From Allomyces macrogynus ATCC 38327 (lineage: Eukaryota > Blastocladiomycota > Blastocladiomycetes > Blastocladiales > Blastocladiaceae), in the NCBI GenBank assembly GCA_000151295.1, contig GG745356.1:582965-646964 (forward strand): a stretch of 64,000 nt of DNA, written 5' to 3'. Made by a program: the position numbers and the translations under genes. Within the stretch, counting starts at the first letter, position 1; every line of letters starts with the position of its first letter. The notes beneath the pieces were generated by a model, which worked only from the letters and a program-made list of their open reading frames with translations, made no database searches and was not told where the DNA came from. Positions 45,788-55,623 of this stretch are shown piece by piece.

Positions 45788-46300
45788 TCACAACCAATAC
45801 CGCTCCTGACACTCGTCAACAGACACTTTGAGAGTCCCCGCCTTGCCTGCCACACGTTGCTCTTGCACGATGTCGTCGACGGCTTGCGCGTCCTGCCCCA
45901 TGGTCCGCCCTTCCTCCCAAATCCACGGAATCACCGACGACAATGCAATGGCACGGCGGGTCGCGACGATACTCTCCACAATGAGCGCACGCAGGCCGTC
46001 GCCTATCAGCGTCGAGTCAGCAAGTGTCAGCAGCCGCACCTGAGGAGGAACAGCACGAGCAAACACGCATCGGCGGTATGAAACATGTCGCTGTGCGCAA
46101 TATGCAACTCGCGGAGTGCCGTCATGCCAGCTAACGCTTGAGCAAAGCCAGCCAGCCATGCTAAGCTATGCATGTACCACGAAATGCGCAACGCGGCCAG
46201 ACATTGGCCTGCAGACGGGAGCAAGTGAACCTCGCTGGACAAAACGCGCATTTTGCGTCTTGGCCTTGCGGCTACCCGAGATACGGGCTCTTGTAACCCG
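45788..46300 (-). pseudogene. Leucine-rich-repeat protein, 3' fragment with frameshift
   Basis: The - strand carries LRR-like units: CLAALRISWYMHSLAWLAGF, then LAGMTALRELHIAHSDMFHT, then in another frame VRLLTLADSTLIGDGLRALI, ending in a C-terminal stretch with VIPWIWEEGRTMGQDAQAVD, ECQERYWL and stop. The shift between frames lies near 46040; no GT-AG pair of normal size repairs it cleanly. N-terminal parts are absent upstream of about 46300. Probably a broken member of an LRR family. Confidence 0.45.
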
Positions 46301-47108
46301 AGTCTTCGTGTGTCATGGCCAGGTGGCGAAGTGGATTGCTGGCAAGGCATAGACAATTGCGTGCCTCAAAGAGCCGGTCGCGATGGCCACCGCCCAGTCT
46401 GGAGCGATTGAAGTTTGGTAAACCTGTTGAGAGGGTGGTGTCCATGAATCATATCCGTGTTGGTGCGCAAGAGCGAGGAGAGCGAGAGTGAGAGCGAGAG
46501 CTACAAGAACGTGGAGGGCAGCGTCGTGTCGGACGTATCGTCGCGGTTCGCTGAGAAGACACCTTCAAAGGCCCATCACAGTTGCCGAGCGGAGCAAGCG
46601 TTTCCGCAATCCGCAGACCGCCGACAGCAGCGAAAATGAGGAAATGAGGGCTGGTCGAGGACGAGGACGAGGACGAAGCGAGGCAACGGTCGCGATCACA
46701 TCCTGACACGCTACGGCCCTCCGCAAAGCTCACCGCAACTTCACTTGACTTGTCCCACCGTCGCTGTCATCGTCGCGACCAAATCCGGCTGCTGCAGTTG
46801 GCCGCAGTGGCCGCAATATCTCGACCACCACCACCACGACGCCGCCGTTACTTGCTGCACTGTGCCCGCCGTGCATTCCCCTCGCTTCATCGCTCTGTCC
46901 TGCCCCAACCGGTCCAGCTCGCGCAGTGATCACGCCGGCTCGTTGTGACTCTGGGCGTCTATATACTGGCTCAAGTTTGTTCCAACAACCGACGACAACA
47001 AGACGCTCATCTGCCCTGTTGCGCTGCCGTCACGTTGATTACGTTCTCTCCATCGCCGCCGTCCCGATTTGAATCCGTGCTGCACGCCTCGTCGACGCTT
47101 CCACCACC
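46301..47108. promoter_or_regulatory. Upstream region of MCM4
   Basis: No further gene seen. I looked for a perfect ACGCGT (MluI cell-cycle box) and did not find one. Confidence 0.35.
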
Positions 47109-49880
47109 ATGTCGAACCTCTCGTCGTCGCCCATGCGGCTCGCGTCGTGGACCGACCCCCGGTCGAGCCAGACCGACCCGGTCATGCCGCCGTCGTCGGG
47201 CGGCATGACGCCGCGGCTCATGTCCGGCGGTCTGACCCCCGCCATGACCCCACGGTCGTCGCAGGGTGCAGGAGCCGACCTTGACCTGCCTCCTTCGACG
47301 CCGCGCACGCCGCGGTCACCCGGGTTCTTGGGATCCACGGGCCGTGCCGTTCCGCGCGACGCGCTTGAGCAATTGGCACGCCGCGAAGCGCCCGGGGACC
47401 ACGCAGGAGCGGGCGATGCGGGCATGGACATTGATAATGATCCGGCGGCCGCGCAGCGGTTTATTTGGGGGACCAACATCAACATCCAGGACAGTATTCG
47501 CATGTTCCGTGATTTCTTGATGCATTTTGCGCCCGTCGACGTGATGCGCGTCCAACGCGCCAAGGAGTTGCAATTTGCCGTCGAGGACCTTGTCGAGGCC
47601 GATATGATCTTGACCGAGACCGATTTGCAGCCCTACTACCCGGAGCACATGCGGAGGGTACCTATTGTCTTGCTTCCTGTCCGCTTTCGCCGCTACAGGC
47701 CAGTCCGCTTTCGCCGCGACAGTCCGCTCACGACCGCTCGACGCGGCATTGTTTAGATGAAAGACGCGGAGACGGCTGTCATGAACCTCGACTGCACACA
47801 CTTGCTCGCCTACCAGCCGGCGACAAAGCTCTACGACCAGCTCATCAAGTACCCGCACGAAATGATCTCCATCATCGACGTGACGGCGACCGAAGTCTAC
47901 CTCGCCGTCGCGTGCACGCCGCACGAGCGCGCGGCCCTGCCCGAAGGGTTCCAAATCAGCGTGCGGCCCTACAACCTGCAACAGTCGCTGAACCTGCGCA
48001 ACCTGAACCCGTGGGACATTGACCAGCTTGTCACGCTCAAGGGGCTCGTGATTCGGTCGACGCCCGTGATCCCAGACCCAAAAGTCGGGCTCTTCAAGTG
48101 CCTGCTGTGCGAAACGACGCAGGAGGTCGAAATTGACCGCGGCCGGATCCAAGAACCGACGCGGTGCCCGAACCCAAACTGCGGAGCCATGAACACGATG
48201 CAGCTCTACCATAACCGGTGCACGTTTGCGTCCAAGCAAGTGTGCAAGTTGCAGGAGACGCCCGATATGATCCCGGACGGGCAAACGCCGTACACTGTCT
48301 CGCTCAACGTGTATGACGACTTGGTCGATACGGTCAAGCCTGGCGACCGCGTCGAAGTCACGGGCATTTACCGGTCGATGCCCGTGCGCGTCAACCACCG
48401 GCAGCGTACCATCAAGCCCGTGTTTCGCACGTTTATTGACGTGATTCACTTCCGCACCGTCGACCCGAGCCGGATTGGCCGCGACGAGTCGGCCGTCGAG
48501 GCCAACGAGTTTGTTCCGACCGCGGCCGCGAGCGACGCGCAGTTTAGCATCACCGAGGACGAGGAGGCGCAGATTCGTGCGATTGCCGCGCGGCCCGACT
48601 GTTACGAGTACTTGGCGCGGTCGCTGGCACCGTCGATTTACGCCATGGACGATGCCAAGAAGGGCGTGTTGCTGCAGTTGTTTGGCGGGCACCACAAGTT
48701 TGCCGGCAATGCGCGGTACCGCGGCGATATCAATGTCCTGCTCGTCGGCGACCCCGGTGTGGCCAAGTCGCAGCTGCTCCAGTACGTGCACAAGATTTCA
48801 CCGCGCGGCATCTACACGTCCGGCAAGGGTTCGTCGGCAGTGGGTCTGACGGCGTCGGTCGTGCGCGATCCGGACACGAACGCGCTGGTTCTCGAGTCGG
48901 GCGCGCTCGTCCTGAGTGACGGCGGCGTGTGCTGCATTGACGAGTTTGACAAGATGTCGGACGCGACGCGGTCCATCTTGCACGAAGTCATGGAGCAGCA
49001 GACGATTTCGATTGCCAAGGCCGGGATCATCACGACCCTGAATGCGCGCACGTCGATTCTGGCCTCGGCCAACCCCATCAAGTCCAAGTTTGACTTGAAC
49101 CTGTCGCTTGTCGAAAACATTCACTTGCCGCCGTCGCTCCTGTCGCGGTTCGATTTGTTGTTTGTGATTCTCGACGTGCCCGACGAGACGTACGACCTGC
49201 GGCTCGCCAAGCATCTCGTCGGTCTCTACATGGCCGACCGGCCCGAATCGGCTGAGACTGACGTCTGTTCCGCGGCGCTCTTGACCAAGTACATTTCCTA
49301 CGCCAAGCACACAGTACACCCAGAAATCAACGACGACGCCGCGGAAGCGCTCGTGAAACTGTACGTCGAAATGCGCAAGCTCGGTTCCGCGCGTGACGGG
49401 TCTGGTGCGTCGTCCAAGACAGTCACGGCCACGACGCGGCAACTCGAATCGATGATCCGGTTGTCGGAAGCGCACGCCAAGGCGCGGCTGAGCACGCGCG
49501 TCGAGGTGCAGGACGTGACCGAGGCGTCGCGGCTGTTGCGTGTCGCCATCAAGCAAGGCGCCACGGACCCAAGGACCGGCCGGATCGATATGGATTTGCT
49601 CACGTCGGGGAATGCTCGCGCTGGGAATGCGGCGGCACTTGCGCAGCTGGTAGCGGCGGTGCGCGACGTGATTTTGCGCAGCAGTACCCCGCGGATGCCG
49701 GAACATGCACTGTTGGCGGAGATCAAGCGGCAGGCGACGGTTCCGGTCACGCGCGAGGAGCTCGAGCGCGCGCTGCATGTGTTGGTCGAGGAGGGGGTCG
49801 TGCATTACGAGCCTCGCACGCATATGGTGCGCCGGTTGGCGGGTGGTGCTGGGGCAGGGGGTGAGGGTGCGGAAATGTGA
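47109..49880 (+). CDS. MCM4: Replicative helicase subunit MCM4
   Basis: Subunit of the hexameric MCM2-7 DNA helicase. Exons 47109-47657 and 47757-49880 (99-nt intron, GTACCT...TTAG); 890 residues. The N terminus is Ser/Thr/Pro-rich with many SP/TP sites (expected CDK/DDK targets). RFIWGTNINIQDSIRMFRDF is the MCM4-specific start of the A domain. A zinc finger (CLLC at about 298 and CPNPNC) precedes the AAA+ core: Walker A GDPGVAKSQLL near 513 (most MCM4s have GDPGTSKSQ), Walker B CCIDEFDKM near 575, sensor-1 ASANPI, and the arginine finger in LLSRFDLLF. SATDPRTG-like GATDPRTGRIDMDLL and a C-terminal winged-helix part complete the chain. The second exon begins at an ATG only by coincidence; exon 1 is required for the A domain. 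Confidence 0.95.
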
Positions 49881-50473
49881 TGGGGATCCACGTTCCACAT
49901 AAATCGTCAGACTTTTTGAGTGCCATTTGGTGGTGTCCGACTTCACCACACCACGATCCGGCGACTGTGAACTTCAAAATCTAAGCGGTTTCCACCCGTG
50001 GAGCGTTCATGATCATAAACGCGCGGATTTTCCTCTCCTCCGCCGATCCGCATGACCCCCACATTGATGCAGAGCAGGCTGGTCCTTGCTCCGCTCCAGA
50101 CCATGGCCGTGATGCTTGATTCCAGATTGTTGCCACTCGATCACCAGATTCATAATCCATGCCCACGGTCACCACCACCCATGGACGAACCATTTTTGGT
50201 TCGAACAACGGACGAACTGCCGCTTTGGCTTTGCTAGGGAGCTTCCTGCTGCCAGAACAGAAACCACATGGGCAATCCGATATGCTCCAACTCGACGAAC
50301 TTTCACCAAGGCTCGCTCGACCTCAGCGGTCAAGCGCGGAAGTGGTGATGCTCGCGATGCCCCTCGGCCGGCCTCAAATGAAACCATTTTCCTTGGGCTC
50401 GAAAGACAGCTCCCCTGCACAACCGCGACTCAATCGACGTCCTCCCCACTGCGCTCAACCACAATCTGCACCC
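49881..50473. other. 3' flank of MCM4, no gene seen
   Basis: Short open frames without motifs lead up to the membrane-family remnant. Confidence 0.4.
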
Positions 50474-50971
50474 ATGGCCACGGAAGCAGCAAGGACCGCT
50501 CACGAAAAACCGTCGAATCCACCGGCACCGCGACGGTTTCTTTCACGGACTCGTGGCAAACGCATTGCATGCACCGCATTCGTGGTCATCATACTCACCG
50601 GTTTGAAAAGAGACGCACGCGTGTTCGCACATAGACGTGCGAGCTCCACAGCGTTGCTAATGTGGATGTCACATGCAGAGAGCAAGGATGCTTAGAACAG
50701 GGCGACGCCAGGTAAAAAAGGGGCGCACGAAAGTTTCATGGTGCACATTGGGGACAAGCACGACTGCAGCCACTTCTGGTCTTTCTCGGCCTCTTCGGTG
50801 TGTGTCTGGCGTTCGCGCTGCCAAGAAATCACCTGGACGTCGAATCTGCCCACACGCGGTTTACTTTGCCTGGAGCAGGAGGACAAGGCGAACCTCGCTC
50901 ACCTCGGGCACCTTGCGACGCTGCTCAACGATGCGTGGCACGTGTCGAAGAACGAAACGGGGAAGAGCTAA
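50474..50971 (+). pseudogene. Remnant of the LEA-2-like membrane-protein family
   Basis: ATG at 50474 gives MATEAARTAHEKPSNPPAPR, RGKRIACTAFVVIILTG, that is the cytosolic start and first half of the membrane helix of the family (compare RGKRFACIAVVVLV in copy 3). The sequence then degenerates. At 50866-50971 the family C terminus reappears in another frame: LLCLEQEDKANLAHLGHL, then LLNDAWHVSKNE and stop (compare LLCPDKST, LAGLLNDAWNTTRTA). The central about 170 residues are lost. It lies 14 kb from the array and on the opposite strand. Confidence 0.65.
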
Positions 50972-51021
50972 GCCGGTGGTCGGAGATTGTATCATTTCGT
51001 GGTTGCGCGTCAGCAGAGTGT

Positions 51022-51036
51022 GGGGGGGGGGGGGGG
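51022..51036. repeat. Homopolymer of 15 G
   Basis: Uninterrupted G15 on the + strand between the two gene remnants. Confidence 0.9.
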
Positions 51037-51059
51037 AGGTAGTCGTGGGTTGGCAATGT

Positions 51060-51552
51060 AATATACGGGCCATTTTTGCGGTGTCCAAGCTTTGGAGCCC
51101 ACGGTGGAGATGCAGGTCCTCGAGATGCCGGTCAATCTCGGCAAGTTTGGCCTGGCAGTCCTTGTTCGCCTGCGCACGCGCAGAGAGAACCGCGTCGTCG
51201 AGCAACTCGGAGACTTCTTTCGCGACCACATCGACGATGACGGCGTCGCCGCGACCGTCGACGCTACAGTCGCGGGGTCGGCATCAGTATGAACCTACTG
51301 TCCACGCTTAGTGAATGGACGCATACCGAATCGAGTCTGGGCCGAAATACCGCGCACGTGCACGATAGAGGCGCCTTGGCGGCGCGGCAAGGAAAGGGCG
51401 GCAAGCGTGCGCTGCACTTCAGCGCGGTCCTGGTAAACGGTGACCTTGTTTATCGGGTGCTTGGCCGCATCGACCGTGAGCGTGTACAGCGTGGCGGGCA
51501 TGACGAGCGGTTTGGCTGTTGCACTTGCAGACGTCGGTGCTTGGAGTGACAC
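51060..51552 (-). pseudogene. N-terminal fragment of a DUF4140 (MuiA-like) protein
   Basis: From an ATG at 51501 the frame reads MPATLYTLTVDAAKHPINKV, then TVYQDRAEVQRTLAAL, the hallmark VTVYxDRAEVxR start of the DUF4140 domain of mucoidy-inhibitor-A-like proteins. After FTKRGQ it stops; a few bases on, another frame continues VDGRGDAVIVDVVAKEVSEL, then KDCQAKLAEIDRHLEDLHL, the expected end of the domain and the following coiled coil. A GTAGGT...TGTAG pair of only 35 nt would join the frames, shorter than any other intron here, so a frameshift is as likely. The DUF4139 C-terminal part is absent: the sequence runs into the membrane-family remnant. The family is of unknown function. Confidence 0.6.
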
Positions 51553-52229
51553 TTGAGAGACGCGTTTGTGCGGGGGTATGGCTGGTTTTTACTCGATGAG
51601 GCCTGGGCTCGGTGTTGCCAAGAAAACGCCCACACCAGAGGGAGGGTGGTCGAGTGATGCGAGGCGGCGTCATACTGCTGCGTTTCGCCATCAATGACTG
51701 CGGCAACGAAAAGTTACCTCGTGCAACCACAAAAGCAGTCTGGCCATTCCCACATAGTATGACCGGCACCGGCACACCAATCTGTGCATGCACCCGTCGG
51801 TGCAAGGAGTCAGTTTTGAGTCGACACATGTCCAGTGCCACTTGTGCGTGAAAGATGGGAGGCATGGCCCCCACGCACGCCGATGTGGTTAGGCATGATT
51901 TCCCTCATGAAGGCTGACAGCGCGCTCGGTGCTGTTCAGATGCGCCGTCGTTTGCTGAGCAGAGATCATGGTTTATGGGTTTACGCAACCCAATCCTGGA
52001 CTGATACTTCTTCGGATATCGCATGGTGTAGTTGGTTCGATTCCGCGCGGATGTGTGCGCCGTGCGCCATTTCTGCCCGCACTGGAATGTGACACACTTG
52101 TCACAATCGGCTGCCCACAACACATCGTCACGACACATATGAATCAAAGACCCCAAGGACACCATCATGTTGTTCAATCAAAACACGCGATCACGAAACC
52201 ACTCTCCACCCGATTCATCACCCTCTCCC
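51553..52229. other. Intergenic, no gene seen
   Basis: Possibly includes the decayed 5' flank of the DUF4140 fragment and the 3' flank of the AAA+ gene. Confidence 0.4.
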
Positions 52230-54883
52230 TTATTCTCGCGCATCCTCGCCAATCCCCGCCAGCATCTGCGGCACCAACCCCGTGTCGGCCGTGCGCGCGA
52301 CAACCCCATTCGGCGTCTCCTCCGAATTCTCCAAATCCTCGGCGAAATCGCGCACCAATTCCAGCACCGTCTCGATATGCTCGAGCGCGAGCGGCACCTG
52401 TTCGTGTGCGGCCATGGCCTGCGCTGTGCGCAAGACGCCCTTGATCCGACGGCCGTTGAGCGGCAGCTTGACGAGGTGCGTGAGCGGGATCCGGTCGGCC
52501 CAGGCCGCGTGGTCGCCGTGGTGGATGCGGTCGAGGACTTGCGTCCAAATGGCGTGCCGCGAGGTCTCGTTCAGGTCCGGGTAGCGGAGCGCGAGCGAGA
52601 TGCGCGAGTGGAAGGCGGCGTCGAACGAGGCGACGCGGTTGGTCGTCAGGAACAGGATGCCCGAGTAGAATTCGAGCGTGCGCAGGAAAATGGCGACTGT
52701 GGTCGGGGAAAGCAGCGTGGAGGAGGTCAGCTACGATCCAGAAACCGGAACTGAAGGCGGATAAAGGTCAGTGGAAACGTACCACATGCGTTGCGATGCA
52801 TCTCGTGGTTCGACCGCTGCTCCAAGAACACGTCGGCCTCGTCGAGCAACAGAATCGCGTTCCACGCTTCGGCCAAGTTGAGCGCCGACTGCAAGTTGGT
52901 CTCGAGCTCGTTCGGCTCCTGGCCGAGCTCGCCGACACCGACCGAGTAGAGCGGGCGCTGCAGCTGCTCTGCAATCGCCTCGGCCGTGAGCGTCTTACCC
53001 TGCCCGGGCGACCCGTGCAGCAAAAAGATAAGCCCTTGGCCCTTGCCCTCGATAATGTCGGCCACGAGCCCGCCCGCGACATGCGACTCGACGAGCCCCT
53101 TGATCAACCGCTTCGTGCGCGGCGCGAGTACGAGCTTGTCCCAGACGTTCGTGTCGAAATCAATGTCGGACACATTGTCGACGAGCAGCTCGCCCCACGC
53201 CTTCTTGGCAAGCGTGAACCCGTAGACGGTCGGCGGCATGCGCATGTAATCGACGTCCGTGAAATGGTCGGCATCCAAGTCGGGCGCTGCCCAGTTGTCG
53301 AGCCCGTTCTGCTCCTGCGTGTAGGTGTTGGGCGAGTTCACCGGGTACCCCGGGTTTTCCTGGACCATGCCGTTGCGGTCAATCACGACGCGGCCGCGGC
53401 ACGGCACCTGAATGATGCGGCACCCGGCGCGACGAATCAGCGCGCCACGGTAGGACTTGTAGTGCACGCCCGTGAGCGCCGCGTACCGCCGACCGCGCGC
53501 GGCCATGGTCGCCTGCACGGATTCAGCGACGCGCGACCGCAACTGCAGCGAGAGCTCGTGGATCGGTCGCGGGCCCGAGAACTGTGTGATGCCGCGCCGC
53601 ACTTGGTGCGTGAAGAAATGCGTGCCGGACCACTCGAGCGTCTCACCCTGGACGGCCAGGTAGGCCGGGTCTTCGCCGTCGGTCGGCACGTACCGGACCT
53701 CGGTCACCTTCATCAGCTGCGACTGGTTGATAGCTTGGTGCGGGAAAACGACTTCGTCGCCGACATTGAACATGAGCCAGAGCAGGTCGTAGGTGATCAG
53801 GCCGTCCGCGATTAGCTCGTTGTACTTGCGCACGGTATCGGCAAACTCGTCGTGCAGGAAGGTCAGCAGGTCGCGCACGCCCTCGGCTGCCTCGGCCAGC
53901 TGCTCGGTCGAGAGCTTGTTGAGCAGCTCGAGCGTCGCCTGCGCGTCCTTGGGCAGCTCCTCCTTATTCGTCTTGGCCTCCTTGGCGTCAGCGTCCTCCT
54001 TGACCTCCACCGCGGCGGGCTCCTCTCCTACTGCTGCCGCCGCCGCCGCCGGCTCGGCCGACGCGTCCTTGTCATCCTTGCCCTTGTGCTCTGCGTCGTA
54101 GTGCGCGAGCCACGACTCGAGATTCGCCTTGGACGCGTAAATATGGTTGATCGGCAAGAACGGGACCGACTCGTACAGGCGGTCGTGCGGCGCGACGAGT
54201 TTCTGCAGCACCTTGCCCAGCGGCTGCGAGAGCACGCGAATCATGACCTTGAACATGCCGGCGGCGCCCGACGGGACCAGGCGGCGGTGGATGCAGAACG
54301 CGTAGAGGTGGTCCGACCGGTTGCCCTTGGGCAAGTGCACAATCTGCCACCGGTAGTCGGCCTGGTTCCACATTTCGTCGAGCACGCGGTAGGTGAGCGC
54401 CTTGGGCTTGTCCTCGTCGTCCTCGTCCTCGCTCTTCTTGGCCTCGGCGTCGGCGTCCTTGCCGTCGGCGTTGGCCGACTTGCCCTTGAGCTCCGGGTCG
54501 AACCGCGCATCGCCCTTACCCTCGTCCTCCTCGGCATACTGCCAGTCGCTCGGAGTGTCGTCGACGTAGTTGTTGGCAACACTGTTGTGCCTGGCGTTGC
54601 CCTCGGCGTCCTGGATGGAGACTTGCGGGTAGTAGATTTCCTCCTCGTCGTCGCTGACGTCCGAGTCACTCGACGAGTCATCGTCGTCCTTGGCCTCGGC
54701 GTCGTCCTTGTTCTTGTCCTCGTCGACGGCCTTCTCGTCGGCCGACGTGTCAGGTTTGGCCTCCTCGACGGTCGCTTCAGCCGCCTCCTCCGCGGCGGGC
54801 ACGGCGACAGGCTTGGTCACAGCGGTCGCGTCCATGGTGTCGGCAGCAGATGCGGTTGGTTCGTTGGCGAGCGGCTGGACCAT
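52230..54883 (-). CDS. AAA+ ATPase, fungal single-domain type with long N-terminal region
   Basis: Exons 52783-54883 and 52230-52696 (86-nt intron, GTACGT...ACAG); 855 residues. Residues 1-150 are extremely acidic and Ala/Lys-rich (DDDDSSSDSDVSDDEEE). A conserved but unnamed region follows (YRVLDEMWNQADYRWQIVHL, then VMIRVLSQPLGKVLQKLV, and SGTHFFTHQVRRGITQFSG), found in fungal AAA proteins of this type. The AAA core near 600-760 has Walker A (LLHGSPGQGKTLTAEAIA), Walker B (AILLLDEADVFLEQRS, just before the intron) and sensor-1 (LFLTTNRVASFDAAFHSRI) with the arginine finger. It does not look like a proteasomal, Vps4 or Bcs1 AAA protein by flanking sequence. The function of the group is unclear. 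Confidence 0.82.
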
Positions 54884-55623
54884 ACTTGAAGAGAGAGAGA
54901 GAGCGAGAGCGAAAGAGGGAAGGGTGGGGTGCTGGTTTCCTTCCTCTCTGGCCGCCGGGGCACGACGCGCTTTTATACACGTTCAGCGACTCACTCTTGG
55001 GCAGCAGCGAGGCGTCGCGCATCGCGCGAGAGGGCCGCAGTGACGCGCCGTTGACGCGCTTCGTGCTGCGGGGATGGAGCGTGGTGGCGCGCGGTGGTCG
55101 AGCAGTCGAGTTGTCCCTGCCGGCCACTGAACGAGGTGATCAAAAGTGCCTGGTTGGCTTTTTTTTTTTTGGCTGCGCGGAGTTGGCGCCAAGTCATTTC
55201 GTCCGCACTACCTGTGCCCTGGGTGGCAACTTTTGGCTGACTCGACCAACCCAGTTGCCAGCAGAAAGCTCTGGCACCGGAAATCTTGATCGCGCAACCA
55301 TACTGGCGTTCAGGAGTTTGTACGCGTTCAGGTGGGCCGCGCGATTATGCCAGAGTCGTTTCCGGCGCGCACCCAGAGGACGCTTGCGCGAGCAGAATGC
55401 CCGACGTGGCAAACGCCAGGCTGAAAGCTGATAAACCAAACGACACGGATGGACAGCAGATAACATAAAACACTTGCTCGCAAAGTGGAAATGAACAACA
55501 AAAAACCAAAATAATACCACGGCACGACAACACGGCTCCGCGCTTCTCTGTCCCACCCATCTCGCCTCCTCACCATGAGCCGGCCCGCCAGACGGGGGCA
55601 CGACGCCATGCGCGGCGAGCTCT
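54884..55623. promoter_or_regulatory. Upstream region of the AAA+ gene and 3' flank of SERCA
   Basis: A GAGAGA/AGCGAGAGCG purine tract directly precedes the AAA+ ATG (CT-rich on its coding strand, 54890-54915). T11 at 55160-55170. No further gene seen. Confidence 0.4.

Noticed and set aside
47316..48791. 491-codon - strand ORF
   Set aside because: Antisense of MCM4.
52010..52060. tRNA-like TTCGATTCC segment
   Set aside because: The flanking bases do not form a T-stem and no acceptor stem or D-arm can be drawn.
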